DNA of 64,000 bases from contig JAHCVI010000001.1 of the NCBI GenBank assembly GCA_019096155.1, positions 14,409,243-14,473,242 of the forward strand. Direction: 5' to 3'. A program made the translations under genes and the position numbers. Every line of letters begins with the position of its first letter. The stretch's first letter is position 1. Shown one piece after another: positions 42,028 through 52,682 of this stretch. This DNA comes from Staphylotrichum longicolle (Eukaryota; Ascomycota; Sordariomycetes; Sordariales; Chaetomiaceae). The notes under the pieces are model-generated. The model did no database searches and was not told the DNA's origin. It was given only the letters and a program-made list of their open reading frames with translations.

Positions 42028-45000
42028 TTACAACCACTCCGCTTTGATCTTTTCCAGCTCATTCAGCCAATACTCTGCAAATCCCCCGTCATATAGATTC
42101 TCCGAACGTTGGCTCACTTCGGGGGATCCAGGCCTGTCCCAGACCACGCCGATCTCTTCGGCGCCTCGTTTCTCGTCGTCCGCCAGGTCGTCGCTTTCGA
42201 GGGAATTCAGGACCTCGCTCATGCGCGACACCCAGGTTGTGTTCCAGAAGCGGATAACGCCTTCAATCCCTTGTTTTGGATCTTGAAGAGCCACCATGAC
42301 TTGTCCCTCGAGCTCTTCGAGAAGCTCATCCAAAAGGTCCAGTTCATATGCATGATCATCTTCGAGTTCTGCCACCTCCTCCGGCGTCCTTGCCCTGGGT
42401 CTTCTCCAAATATCCGGGTGACAGCAGGTATGAGGGATCCCGAGCGCCGTAAATGTCACATACCGCAGGGCTGCCATATGGTGTTTGACCTCGAGATCGG
42501 CCCCAAAAATTTCGAGATACTCGGTAAGCCGTGCGGGAACCGTGAAGAGCGGGTCGTCCTCTGAAACGTTGCGTTCCTCCGAGACGCTCTCACCTGGGCA
42601 TTCGAGTTCTTCCGCAAAGCCATTCTTTGGGAAGGGTCTTGGTCTGTCCTCAAAAGCGTCGCTATCCAGATTGGGTACACCCTTTAACAGGGAGGACAAC
42701 GGGGTACAGCCTCCGGGAGAGCATTTACAACGGCAGTTGTCGGCTATCCTAGCGGGCAGCACTGCAGAATTGACTTGATGGACCCAGGCTATGCGTTCAT
42801 TGAGCGGGAATGATTTACTCCTCGCATAGAAGCCAGTCGGATGCATGGGATTGAAGATCCAGGACTCTGGCCAACTGCCGAGGTCCTTACCCAATCTCCA
42901 AAAGATGTAGTTGATCGTGAAGGTGTCTCTGGCTGATTCGAAGAACTTGAGCTGACCAGAGAAGGCGCCATGCGTGGCTAGCCAAGACAGATACTCTAGG
43001 TCTTGCGTTGGAGTAGGAATAGTATCAAGCTCCGGCGCGTCAGCGGTAGTCCACGACTCTGTGTCGTGGAAACCAAGATTGTAAAACAGCCCGGCGTCAT
43101 GGGGGTCTTGGAGTGCTTCGTAAACCGAGGAGGGCCAAGGACCGACAGCAAGGGCGTCAGGAATTTGAACTCCATGGTCCTGCAATGACTGGATGACTTG
43201 CGCTGCACAAGAATCCAGAACGCAACCGGGCGTCAAGTTCAACAGCGCTATTTCCTTCGCGGGAAGCTTTTTCAGGGCGAGTTGTTTCAGTCTCTCTCTT
43301 CGGCTTTTTAGATGGCGTATGTATCTCAGTTTACACCTCTTGGAGGCCCAGCTGAAGAGGGCTGCGAGGTTTGCTGGTAGAGGGACCGCACAGTCGGCCT
43401 GAAGGAGGATGACGGCGCACTCGGCGCACTTGCATTTTCGGCATGCGCGGTGTAGGCTAGTTGTACGCTCTCGACGGTCCAGGCTATATGTACGGTTTCG
43501 ACAGTGCAGGCCACTGAAGTACAGGGCGGCGTCCAATGCGGATCTTCCGAAATCGTCATCACGATCCTTCTGGTTGAGAAGCCTTGCGTCGGCAGCTCGT
43601 ACCAAATGTCGCAAACAAGCGGGTTTGTCCGCAGCGAGATGTAGCGGGGTGTGTCCAAAGACATTCCGCTCGGCGAGAGTGGCAGGATGGTTTCGCACCA
43701 GGTGTTCGACTTGCTCTGCGTTATTCGAAAGGACTGCCAAGCTCAGTGGACCACACCCATAAGCTACCCAGTTAACGAAGCGAGGGTGTTAGTAAACAAC
43801 TCATCATCTCGAGATACGGGGCAGGGAGAGCTGACCTTCCGCGATCGCAGCCGAACAGCTGAGAAAGCGCACTATCACCACAGCGGCTGGCACTTGAATG
43901 TCGCCCTCCGATAGGTGAAGAATACTCGAGGATACGTACGGATAAAGTCTCCGGAGACATGCCACCTTGGCTTCTGCATCTGATCGCAGAATGAGCTCGG
44001 CGCCAGCCGCTGAAAGTGGGTCGATGTCAGCGGCATAGGAGTGGTCAAACATTGTGCTCAGTGGTGTCCTGCTCGAAAACTCATTCAACACCGCCATCTT
44101 AGCCACTGGAGAATGGACGCAAAAAGCTCACTGGCCAGACAGATCATGGTCGTTTAAGGGGGTCCTGTTGACAAGCAAGCATTCGAGAAGGTCAAGCAGG
44201 GCCTTAGGCTGCCCGTGAGCTTCGCTCATGGAATCGGACTTCGAGGCGGCGCGTATCTGAATGGTGGATTATTTAGCCAGTCAATCTTTTCCATTCGCTA
44301 ACCGGTCAGACCTGAAACTCACACAATCAGCCACGTAGTGCGCCAAGGACCTGTTGTAGGCGTCGACTGCCCGAGCTGATGTCTTGTTGGTTTGGATCAA
44401 CCTGAGGATGACGGAAACCGCCGTAGGAACAAAGTTGTCCTCCCACCATCTATTCTCCACCGATCCAACGAAACAATCCCTCGCATCGTACATCAGAGTC
44501 ATTATTCTGAAAGCCGGTGCAGTTTTTGCGTCGACAGTTGGGTAATAGGTGAAGCTTGGGCTGAGGCTCCAGCCTCCTGCCCCTGACGGCATTGCGAATG
44601 TAAATTGGACCGCCGAGTTGAGCAGACGTCGAAGCCCAGTGTACGTCAGTCCGATCTTCTCGCTTCGATCTCTGCTTGCCAATATCTGGTTGGCTGGGCA
44701 TTGGGGCAGATGCTCCTCGGTGACCGTCTCATGGGAGAAGACTAGAGAGCCAAACACCACTTGTTCGCGTCGCAAGCGGTTGCGTTGGTGATGGCTGCAC
44801 AAGCATGCGAACCGGCCCCTAGGATAAGTCGACACAGTAAGACAAGATTGTGTGGCAGCATGGTTGGATTTCGGCAGCTTCTCGTTTGTCCCTGCCTTTC
44901 CCTCTGCGCCGACAGTGACCGTGTCGCAGATACTTTTCAAGAGGGCGGGCTTTCCAACAAGCCGGCTGGTCACTACCGCGGCCGTAACCTGAATGTTGTG

Positions 45001-45710
45001 GTCAGCTTCAAGTTAAGGTCCATGACAAGCTGAAAACAATTAGACACTCACATCCCGCGGGCTGCCGTGAAGGGCTGGCTGGCGAGCCAGCAACTGCCCT
45101 AAAAGGCCTTCGACGCTCTCAAGACGTGTCTCAAACCCGGACAAGGATGCGGACATGTTGTAAGAAGTGACCTCGATCGCGGCCAGTTTCTCGCTTGACG
45201 CATATGACACGGACCTTCAAGGTTCTCAATGATGGCTCTTGGTCTAGTTCAGAGGTGTGTTACTTACAAACCCAGCGCCTGCAATGCTAGCTGCAGAGTT
45301 GCGTTTGCATGGCCGAGTTTCGTCTCCAGCTGCTCCAGCTTTGGGCGATTGAAAGGATAGAGCAGCTTCTTGCCCGTATTTCTGAGCCTGTCTCGCCGGC
45401 GTACGGTTGGTTGGTCTCCAGCGGTGAGCTCAGTCACCAGGCTTTCCAGAGCCTGGAGATCCTTCTCACAGAGGTCGAGGTGATCGCGCACCGCTTTTGT
45501 CGCATCTTGGTGGCGGTGCTCGAACTGAGAAAGGGATGCTTTGCAAACACATAGTATCTTTTGTAGAGACTCGTTTTGCTGGCGTACGGATGCAATATCC
45601 TGGTCGCGGCAGTTGAGTGCGTCGATGTACGTCGTGATCCCCCCTGACACCTGAAGACCTAGAGATACCACTCCCGCGGCCAGGCCAGCCACGGAAAGAG
45701 GATCTGCCAT
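42028..45710 (-). CDS. HeLo-like N-terminal domain and ankyrin repeat protein (NLR-like, no NTPase)
   Basis: Six exons on the minus strand: 45268-45710, 45052-45193, 44323-44988, 44132-44256, 43836-44068 and 42028-43763 (about 1,114 residues). All junction phases agree. The start MADPLSVAGLAAGVVSLGLQ is the hallmark of the fungal Helo_like_N/STAND N-terminal domain, an amphipathic first helix followed by a helical bundle (to about residue 120). A middle region with FACLCSHH and many aromatic residues follows. Then come ankyrin repeats (DLSGQTPLS across an exon junction, FGHTPLHLAAD). The C-terminus has a Cys-rich patch (CRCKCSPGGCTPL) and an acidic helix-rich end. The 63-nt intron 44069-44131 is required to avoid an in-frame TGA; splicing it out restores the canonical D-x-x-G-x-T-P-L ankyrin start. 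No P-loop NTPase lies between the sensor and effector-like parts. By family, the HeLo-like domain is linked to membrane-directed cell death and incompatibility. Confidence 0.8.
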
Positions 45711-46348
45711 GTTTAGATACAGGGAGTTGGCTGCGAAAGAATTCTTAGCAAGAAGCGCAAAACTCGGGGGTGACTCGCGGCACCGCGTGGCACGGTCAAG
45801 TTGGGGCTGAAAGGGTTCAAGGACTTGGAGAAGAGGGGAAAAGGCGAAAGAATGGGATTGTGCGGTCTGTGTTGGTGCCCAAGCAAATAAAACTGCACGA
45901 GGGGCCTGCAGAGAGAGCCTTGCCGTCACGCGCTGCATGATTAGCTTAGCACTGCCATGACGCCAAACTGTCGGGTGGCTGAGCCTTGTCAGTCACGGCC
46001 GCCCACGTCTGGCGGGGCGTTATCACATCATGTTACACAACATGGCTCCCCAATGCATAACTGGACTTGACTTTCTTGTACGCGTGCCTTGTACGCCCTG
46101 GCATCAATACGAGGCACTCGGCAACCATGACATGGTCGAGATAAGTACGTGTGTGTTCATACAAAGACGGCTTAGATGGGAACCAACCGGTCTGTGTGAT
46201 TCAGGGGCTTTCCATTACTTCGAACCTACCTAGATAGCCATTCAGTAAACAAAGGATCTGTCCATCAAGACCATCTTCAATCCTCTATTCTCCCACTGAC
46301 AATCCTCATACTGACAACCCTCACGAAATTCCTCCTTGCAACGCATCC
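45711..46348. other. Intergenic, no gene
   Basis: Promoter region of the HeLo-like/ankyrin gene and the spacer to the F-box relic. Short frames only; nothing further recognised. Confidence 0.4.
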
Positions 46349-46979
46349 TCACGACGATGCCGCAAAACGTGCACTCACAAGCTGCCTGACCTCCTCCTCC
46401 TCAGCCGGCCCGGTGGTTTCATCATCAGCCGCCCTCCAACTCTGATACACCAGACCCGCCCCGCAAGTGTCCATCCTAGACGCCGCGATGTTCTGGACAA
46501 AGGGCTTGGTATATTTCTTCCACTTGATATCCTTGCGAAAGGGAAGTCAATATCGTAATGCAGCTCGTGGGGCGCCCAGATGCCACGGCAATAATCTTTT
46601 CTGTTTCTGCAGCAGGCGTCGTAGTGGGTGAGATTCTGATAGTTAGGACGCACACGGCGCCAGGTGTGCAACTCATTGCACCGAAAACACAAATAGAGGT
46701 GGGGGGTGTCCCTTTTGAGCCAGTTAAGCACAGCTAGCCGTGTTTCCTCACTCAGATGATGCGGCGAGGGCATATATCGATAGAGGCGGTGGTAGATCAG
46801 AGCGAGTGCGACTGTAGTCTCCGGCGGAGGTAAGAGAGGAGCAGGAGGACAAGCTCCGGGGGAAGTGAGACGGCACTGCTCTGCGAGGCAACTACCTTGG
46901 CCGTAAGAACCTGACGTGCTGCGAGACGCGTCGTGAGGACTTGGAGGCGATTCAAGATACGACAGACTCTGAAAAACAT
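46349..46979 (-). pseudogene. F-box-like gene relic
   Basis: Pieces of a common fungal F-box family lie in three frames. AVSLPPELVLLLLSYL (F-box start, about 46820-46870) shifts by one base into PPETTVALALIYHRLYRYM, which runs on into MPSPHHLSEETRLAVLNWL and the Cys pairs CFRCNELH and DACCRNRKDYC. Another shift at about 46540 leads to KDIKWKKYTKPFVQNIAASR and a stop at 46349-46351. A GTGAGT near the end could be a donor to a lost exon. Both shifts are single bases in pyrimidine runs, and introns do not fit. It is probably non-functional unless the bases are miscalled. Confidence 0.6.
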
Positions 46980-47529
46980 GGCTGGTAACCCGCTAGATGG
47001 TCATGGGAGTTGGGGGTTAGACTGAATGAATGGGTACTCGTTACTACCCGACTTAAGGGGTAATAATGGCTCCGGTCACGGGCACCATTCCGTCATCGTA
47101 TCATCTGCTCCTCACTTCAAAAGGGGCGGTTCAAGTCGAGTTACGACTCGCTGATAGCCAAAGAAAAAAGACGAAAGCCCGGAGATAGTTGCGATTAGAG
47201 TAAGCACAGTTCAATATTTGGAGTATAGGACACTCTCAAGTTGCCATCTGATGTTCGTCTTGGGGCCATTGCTCGCATGGTGTAACTCGTTGAGTATGGA
47301 TCGGAGCACATGGAGAACAACTTGTCCGTCAGTCATGGTCGCTTGATTTAGGGGTGACGTTCCCCTGAGACACACTCTGCCTCCGCCTCGACTTCCCAGG
47401 TCCTCCTGGTTGGCACCAAGCTTGGAATTACAACATTGGCCCTATTTTTCTCTTGTCCCTAATCAAGATTTTGGGCGGTAAATACGAACAACTCAACTAG
47501 CTGTTCCAGATCGTGAGTCTTTCGTGTGT
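46980..47529. other. Intergenic, no gene
   Basis: Between the F-box relic and the 3' end of the AAA+ gene; mixed composition, no recognised feature. Confidence 0.4.
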
Positions 47530-50500
47530 TCAGGTGACTCGACGACCGCGACCGCGACCGCGTGTTGCCGCACTTGTCTGTCCCCTGACATTTCCTAATA
47601 CTGCAGTCGCATGACCTCCCCTGAATGCCCTTTCCGATGTGCCGTACGGTCTCCCGGTGCCTGCGCCGGTGCCTGCGCCGGTGCCTGCCCCTCTCCCACG
47701 TCCGGCGGTGCCGGCAGGAATATTCGCCCCTCCCCTAGCCTGGACCTGTCCCCGGCCTCTAGTCCCTCGGCCACGTCCGTTTCCGGGTTGAACCTTGGCC
47801 TTTGGTTGCACTTCGTAAACATCCTCGGCTTCCTCGTCCTCCTCGCCGGGGTGCTCGTCCTCCACGGCACCAAAATCGACGCCGTCATCTTGATCCTCCT
47901 CGGGATACCTCTCCTCTTCTTGGTAGTCGAGGTCCTGCCCAAACCGCGCCTCCTCTTCATCATCATCCTCCTCCTCGTCCAGCAATGGGTCTTGATAGTT
48001 GACTTGGTCGTAAACGTCCTCCTCGTCATACTCATACCCACCAAGCTCATCCTCCTCTTCCTCCTCCAGATGCATGCGCGACTGCTGACCGGCCCTCCTC
48101 CCTCCGCCGCCCTGCTTCCCCCACTGCCCCTGCTGCTGCCGACTCCGCCCGCCCGCCCCGCCTCCCGTCTCTTCTCCGCATACGCAGCCCGCCGCGACGC
48201 CAGCAACCCACCTACTGCCGCCGGCGCCGGCACTCCCAGCCCCGCCCAGTGATCATGCCGCAACCGAAAATCCTTGGCCCGCTGCGCCATGCTCAACCCC
48301 CCATGCACCTCGCGCAGGTACTTCATAAACGCCAGATACGCCCTGGCCACACTCCTAAAATGCTTGGCCGCCATGCGCACCGTGATCATCTTGCTCGACG
48401 TCGCAGCAACCTCCATCACGCTCCGCCCCCCGCGCCCCCCGCCACCGACGGCCCCTCCGCTGGCGAGCTTTTGCGCCTCGAACTCGGCCAGCGCCAGCGC
48501 CGTCTGGCACGCGTTGCGGATCTGCCGGCCGTTCCAGCGCGCGTCGGCGTGGTCGTTGTAGTAGTCGCGCACGAAATCCGTGATGGAGACCTCGTCGAGG
48601 TCGAGCTCGGCCACGCCGCGCGCCTGCTTCTTGCGGAAGCGCGCCTTGATCCGGCTCAGGTTGACGCGGAAGACGGCGAGGGTCGAGGGCCGCGAGAGCG
48701 GCGGGTAGTAGAGGGAGACGTGGATGCGCGAGGTGAAGGCCTCGTCGAAGGTGCCCACGCGGTTGGTGGTCAGGAAGAGGATGCCCGTGTAGTACTCGAG
48801 GGTGCGGAGGAAGACTGTGGTGGTGGGTTTGTCAGGTTGGTGGTGTGGGATGTGGGGAAGGAAAAAGGGGGAATGGGGCCATACCGGCGACGAGACTGTT
48901 GCGGTCAAAGTTTTCGGTCTGTCTCGCTTCGAGGAACACGTCTGCTTCGTCAATGAGGAGAATGCAACCCCATCGACTGGCCAGGGCAAAGTTTGTCTCG
49001 AGACGGCTTTCGACCACCTCGGCGGTTGATCCCAGATCTCCTGCGATGGCGTGTCAGTCATGTCTCGGGCGCGGCGCTGGAAGCACTTGAGGCAAGGAAG
49101 GCGGGTTCACTCACCGCAGGTTATCTGGAAGAGAGGTTTGTGAAAATAGGTGGCGACACATTCTGTGGTTTGAGTTCCTCGTTAGTCCGTGTTCTGACTT
49201 TGGAAGTAGACGGGGGGCAATCTGTCGTTGTCGAATTGTTTAAAGAAAGGAGTCCATGTAGTCCAGAGACACTTACCAGCGGTGGTTGTCTTTCCTACTC
49301 CTGGAGCCCCGTGGAGTAGCAGGATCAAACCTTTGCCTGTGTGTGTAACCGCGTCTTAGCTGTCTGGACGAGAATATGTATGCAGGGCACTCTACCTTTC
49401 CCACGAACAATGTCGACCTCGTCCGTCCCGTCGGCCGCGGACGCCCTGTCCAAGTAATGCTGTGTCACCAAACTCTCCACCATGTTTCTATGGCCGGGTG
49501 GCAGCACAAGCAGATCGAACGTGTTCTCTCCTTTCATCGGACCCAGATATGTCAGGTCCAGCTTGGCTGAAGCGAACTGGATTAGCACCCTGCGTAGGCC
49601 GTGGAATCCATGCGGACTGCAAACTCACCCCATTTCCTGCTGCGCATAATGAAGCCGAACACGCGGTAACTGGTAATTAACCTCTCGTCGTCCCCGATGA
49701 AGTTCTCCTCTTCCATGGCCTCCTTCAGCGGACGCGGGGCGATGGTCAGCGAGGGCTCCCTCAGGCCCGACCTCGTCCCCTGCTGCAGGAACTGGCTCTG
49801 GATGAAGTCGTTCCTGCGGTTGCGCTCCACGTACGTATCGTCGTGGATGAACTCGGTGGTGCAGCACTCCGGGATGCACTTCTTTTTCTTGTCGTGGCGC
49901 TTGTCCGGGTCGTCCGGTTCGTCGTCGTCCTGCTCTCGGGCATCGATGCGCCCGATGACGGGCTTCCATTTGAGCTCCTTGGCCTTCTCTCGGAGAAAAC
50001 TGTCGTCAATGTCCTGGATTATGCTCTGGGCCACGAGGTCGAGGACGCCCTGTTCCAGGGTCATGCCCGGTCGCGCCCTATTCCTGCCGCCCCCGTCGTT
50101 GGCGGAGAAGGCCTCTTCAAAGTCAATCACCACCTGGCTGTCCACCTCCTCGTCCGTGTCCAGCGTGAGGCCCGAGTAGTGCATTGGAACCCCGCCACGG
50201 CCGGTGCCACACGCCTGAATGAAGGATGCCCCTCGCTTGACGAGCTTGTCCTTGAGCTCGCCGTCCCGGCTTACAAGACGCAGCGGAATGATGTCGAGAG
50301 ACCAGATGTTTCTCTCGCCTTCAAATCGCTGGATGGTAATGGTGTGCGGGACCGGGCCAATCTGCTCGCCGTCCGAGTCCACGTAGACGCACTGGATGGT
50401 GATGGGGCTCTCATCCAGCCTGACCTTGTCGCCGAACATCCAGTAATCCCTTGGCGACGGCAATATCATGATGTGCTTGGGATACTTGACGTTGATGACC

Positions 50501-51957
50501 CGGTACGCCTGCTTCCGGTCCTTGCCGAGCACGAAATCGCCTGGCTTGAAGAGGTGCCAAATGTCACTGAAGCTGACTCTTTCGCACTCGTCGCCGGTGA
50601 GGTAGTCAATCCTGCTCTTCAGGTAGGTGTCAATGAATTCGATGAGGCAATTGAGATCATCCAGTGCCTTTGTGCTGTTGCGGGAGACATCGCCGTCGTC
50701 GTCCTCGTTGTCCTTGTTCGCCGCTGGGGTCTCAGGCGCCAGACCAGCGGCATCTTCTGGCTTGGAGTCATGCTCATCCTGCCCGGCGGCGGGGGTTTCG
50801 TCCTTCCCTTTCGTCTCTGTGGTCTTCTTCGTCTTCTCCGTCTCTGCCGCCTTGTCCGCCTCTTTGCTTTTTCTCCTTGTGAGCGTCTCCGAGTCCTCGT
50901 CCACTTTCGAGTCTTTGTCTGTTTCTAGCTGCACCTCTGCGGTCCTCGTGTTCCCAAGCCTGGCCTCGAGTTTCGTCTTCCAAGCCCGAATCTCATCCTT
51001 GTAGTGAACCAAAGCCCGGTAGGGCTCCATCATCAGCATGGGGACAGATGTGTTGGCCTCCTGCCCGAGGATCCTGTTGAGAATCCTGACAATCGCCGAA
51101 GAGTTGATGCGAATGCGCTCCGGCAGCATTGTGCGGCCCTGGGCAGCCGACTTCGCTGGCGTCTTCGCATGGTGGGCGGCGGACCTCGGCGGTGCTGCCA
51201 GTCGACCCCGCCAGGGAGCAGCAATATAGAGCTTGCCGCTGGGCTCAGGTTCGGGGTCGCCAACCAGAACGTCGATGGCAAAGGGACTACAGATGTCCCC
51301 GGCGTTGCTGCGCAAGCCATAGAAGGTCTCCCAGGAAACGGGGTTAAGTTGCGGGATGGTGGCCGTGCTCCCCTTGGGTTGGTCCCCTCGCTTGTCTCCG
51401 GCTAGGTCGTTAGACATATAGTCGTCCGAAGAGACCGAGGTAACAGAAGTTGCATCACTTCCCCGACGGCGGCGGCGGCGGATGCGTGGTTCGCCCCACT
51501 TGTCTACCATGTAGTGTTCTTTCTCGCTGCTTCTGTCCTTGGCGCGTTGCAGCTTTTCATAGCCCCGAATCCGGTCGTTGAGGCGTCGAATTTGCGCTTC
51601 CAAAACTGCCCTGGTCCGGACCTCCTCCACGTCCACCGGCGGTGTTTCTTTCTTTTTCGAGGCTTTGGCTTCGTCATCTCCGTCATCCCTCTCTGATTCC
51701 AACTCAATCTCAACCTCGCTCTCACTGTCCTGCCCTGCTCCGTTCTCCTTCTCCCGAACCCCTTCGTTCTCTTCCTCGGGATCCTGCACTCCTTCCTCGT
51801 CCTTCCCATGTACCTCTCCGATGGGCGGACCAGCAACCAGCACTGTTGTCGCCTTGGTTGGGGTGGTTGGGGAGCCCGAGTCGGTCTTGTTGGCCGGGTC
51901 GCCAGCGTCCGTCTCCTCCAGCACGACGGTTGACGTGATGGCTTCGGGTTTGTCCAT
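47530..51957 (-). CDS. AAA+ ATPase with DUF7025-like N-terminal region and acidic/RGG tail
   Basis: Six exons on the minus strand: 49629-51957, 49396-49566, 49277-49336, 49115-49162, 48885-49040, and 48814 to the end. All phases agree. The first exon, from MDKPEAITSTVV, encodes an acidic linker, a coiled coil (VLEAQIRRLNDRIRGYEKL) and the large N-terminal domain typical of this fungal family. The ATPase core is split over small exons: Walker A GAPGVGKTTTA (exon 3), Walker B CILLIDEADVFLEAR (exon 5) and sensor LFLTTNRVGTFDEAFTSRIH (exon 6), so it should hydrolyse ATP. In exon 6, after AYAEKRREAGRAGG (about 48,165), the frame probably shifts by one base. The uninterrupted frame ends at 47595 with an unnatural Arg-rich tail, whereas the other frame gives EEEEEDELGGYEYDEED and a Gly-Arg-rich tail (RGRGTRGRG), ending at 47530. 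The substrate and cellular site are unknown. Confidence 0.8.
47656..47689. repeat. 12-bp tandem repeat in the AAA+ gene tail
   Basis: Unit GGTGCCTGCGCC repeated about three times. On the minus strand it encodes Gly-Ala-Gly-Thr units of the RG-rich tail. Confidence 0.8.
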
Positions 51958-52682
51958 CGTGAGAAGGTTTGACAACCACGCAATGGCAAAAAGAGGAACT
52001 TGAAGAGGTTTGCAAAGTGTACAGACGCGTTGTCTTTGTTTATGGCTGCCACAAGGAGATGAAGTACCTCCTTGGCAGACTTGGTTGTACCTGACAGGAG
52101 TCACAAGACAAGAGGGGGAGCTGTTTTCTAGCCAGAGACACAATCCCCAAGCTGAACAACCCCAACCGGCAATCGCGGCACATGCATCAGACCCCTCTTG
52201 TTTTCTAGCACAAGGCTCAGGCTAATCAATCAATAGTCGACCACGGAGACGATCCCAAGGCAGGCATTGGTGGGGTGTCCTGCTGTGCCACTGGACAACG
52301 GAGATATGCACTGCGGCCTCGATTGGTTGAGCTGAGCGCTTGGGATTACTCCTCCAGGCCTGCAGGGCGTTGGGCTGAGACCCGATTCCTTACAGCAACA
52401 AGAACCAGCTGGATTGGAGCCACCCTTCGGCAGTGTAACCCAAGACGACTCGAACATCGCAGTGATGAAATGCGCTAGTCAAGTTGGCTTGCAGATGGTT
52501 TATGCAGCTAAGCCTGGCCACGGCAGCAGTGAGCCAATAAAGGGTCTAGACGCTCCTGCGGTCATCCTCCCGTCGCGGCGGAGGACGACAGACACAGAGC
52601 CTTGCGAGAAACATGGACATCGAGTCCTCAAACCCCAATCCCGCATTACCTTGGGGCCAACTTCCGCAACATCCCAAGCCTC
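51958..52682. other. Divergent promoter between AAA+ gene and DUF7708-like gene
   Basis: About 725 bases separate the two starts, which point away from each other, so the genes may share control elements. Short open frames exist here, but they end before the start at 52683. No binding site could be assigned. Confidence 0.45.

Noticed and set aside
41995..42030. tRNA-like B box (GGGTTCGAATC on the minus strand)
   Set aside because: The flanking bases do not pair into a T-arm stem, and no A box or acceptor stem is found at the right distance.
44128..44130. Premature TGA in the HeLo-like/ankyrin gene
   Set aside because: A 63-nt GT-AG intron with correct phase removes it and restores an ankyrin consensus.
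49843..50928. Plus-strand frame of 361 codons
   Set aside because: Antisense shadow of the AAA+ ATPase first exon.
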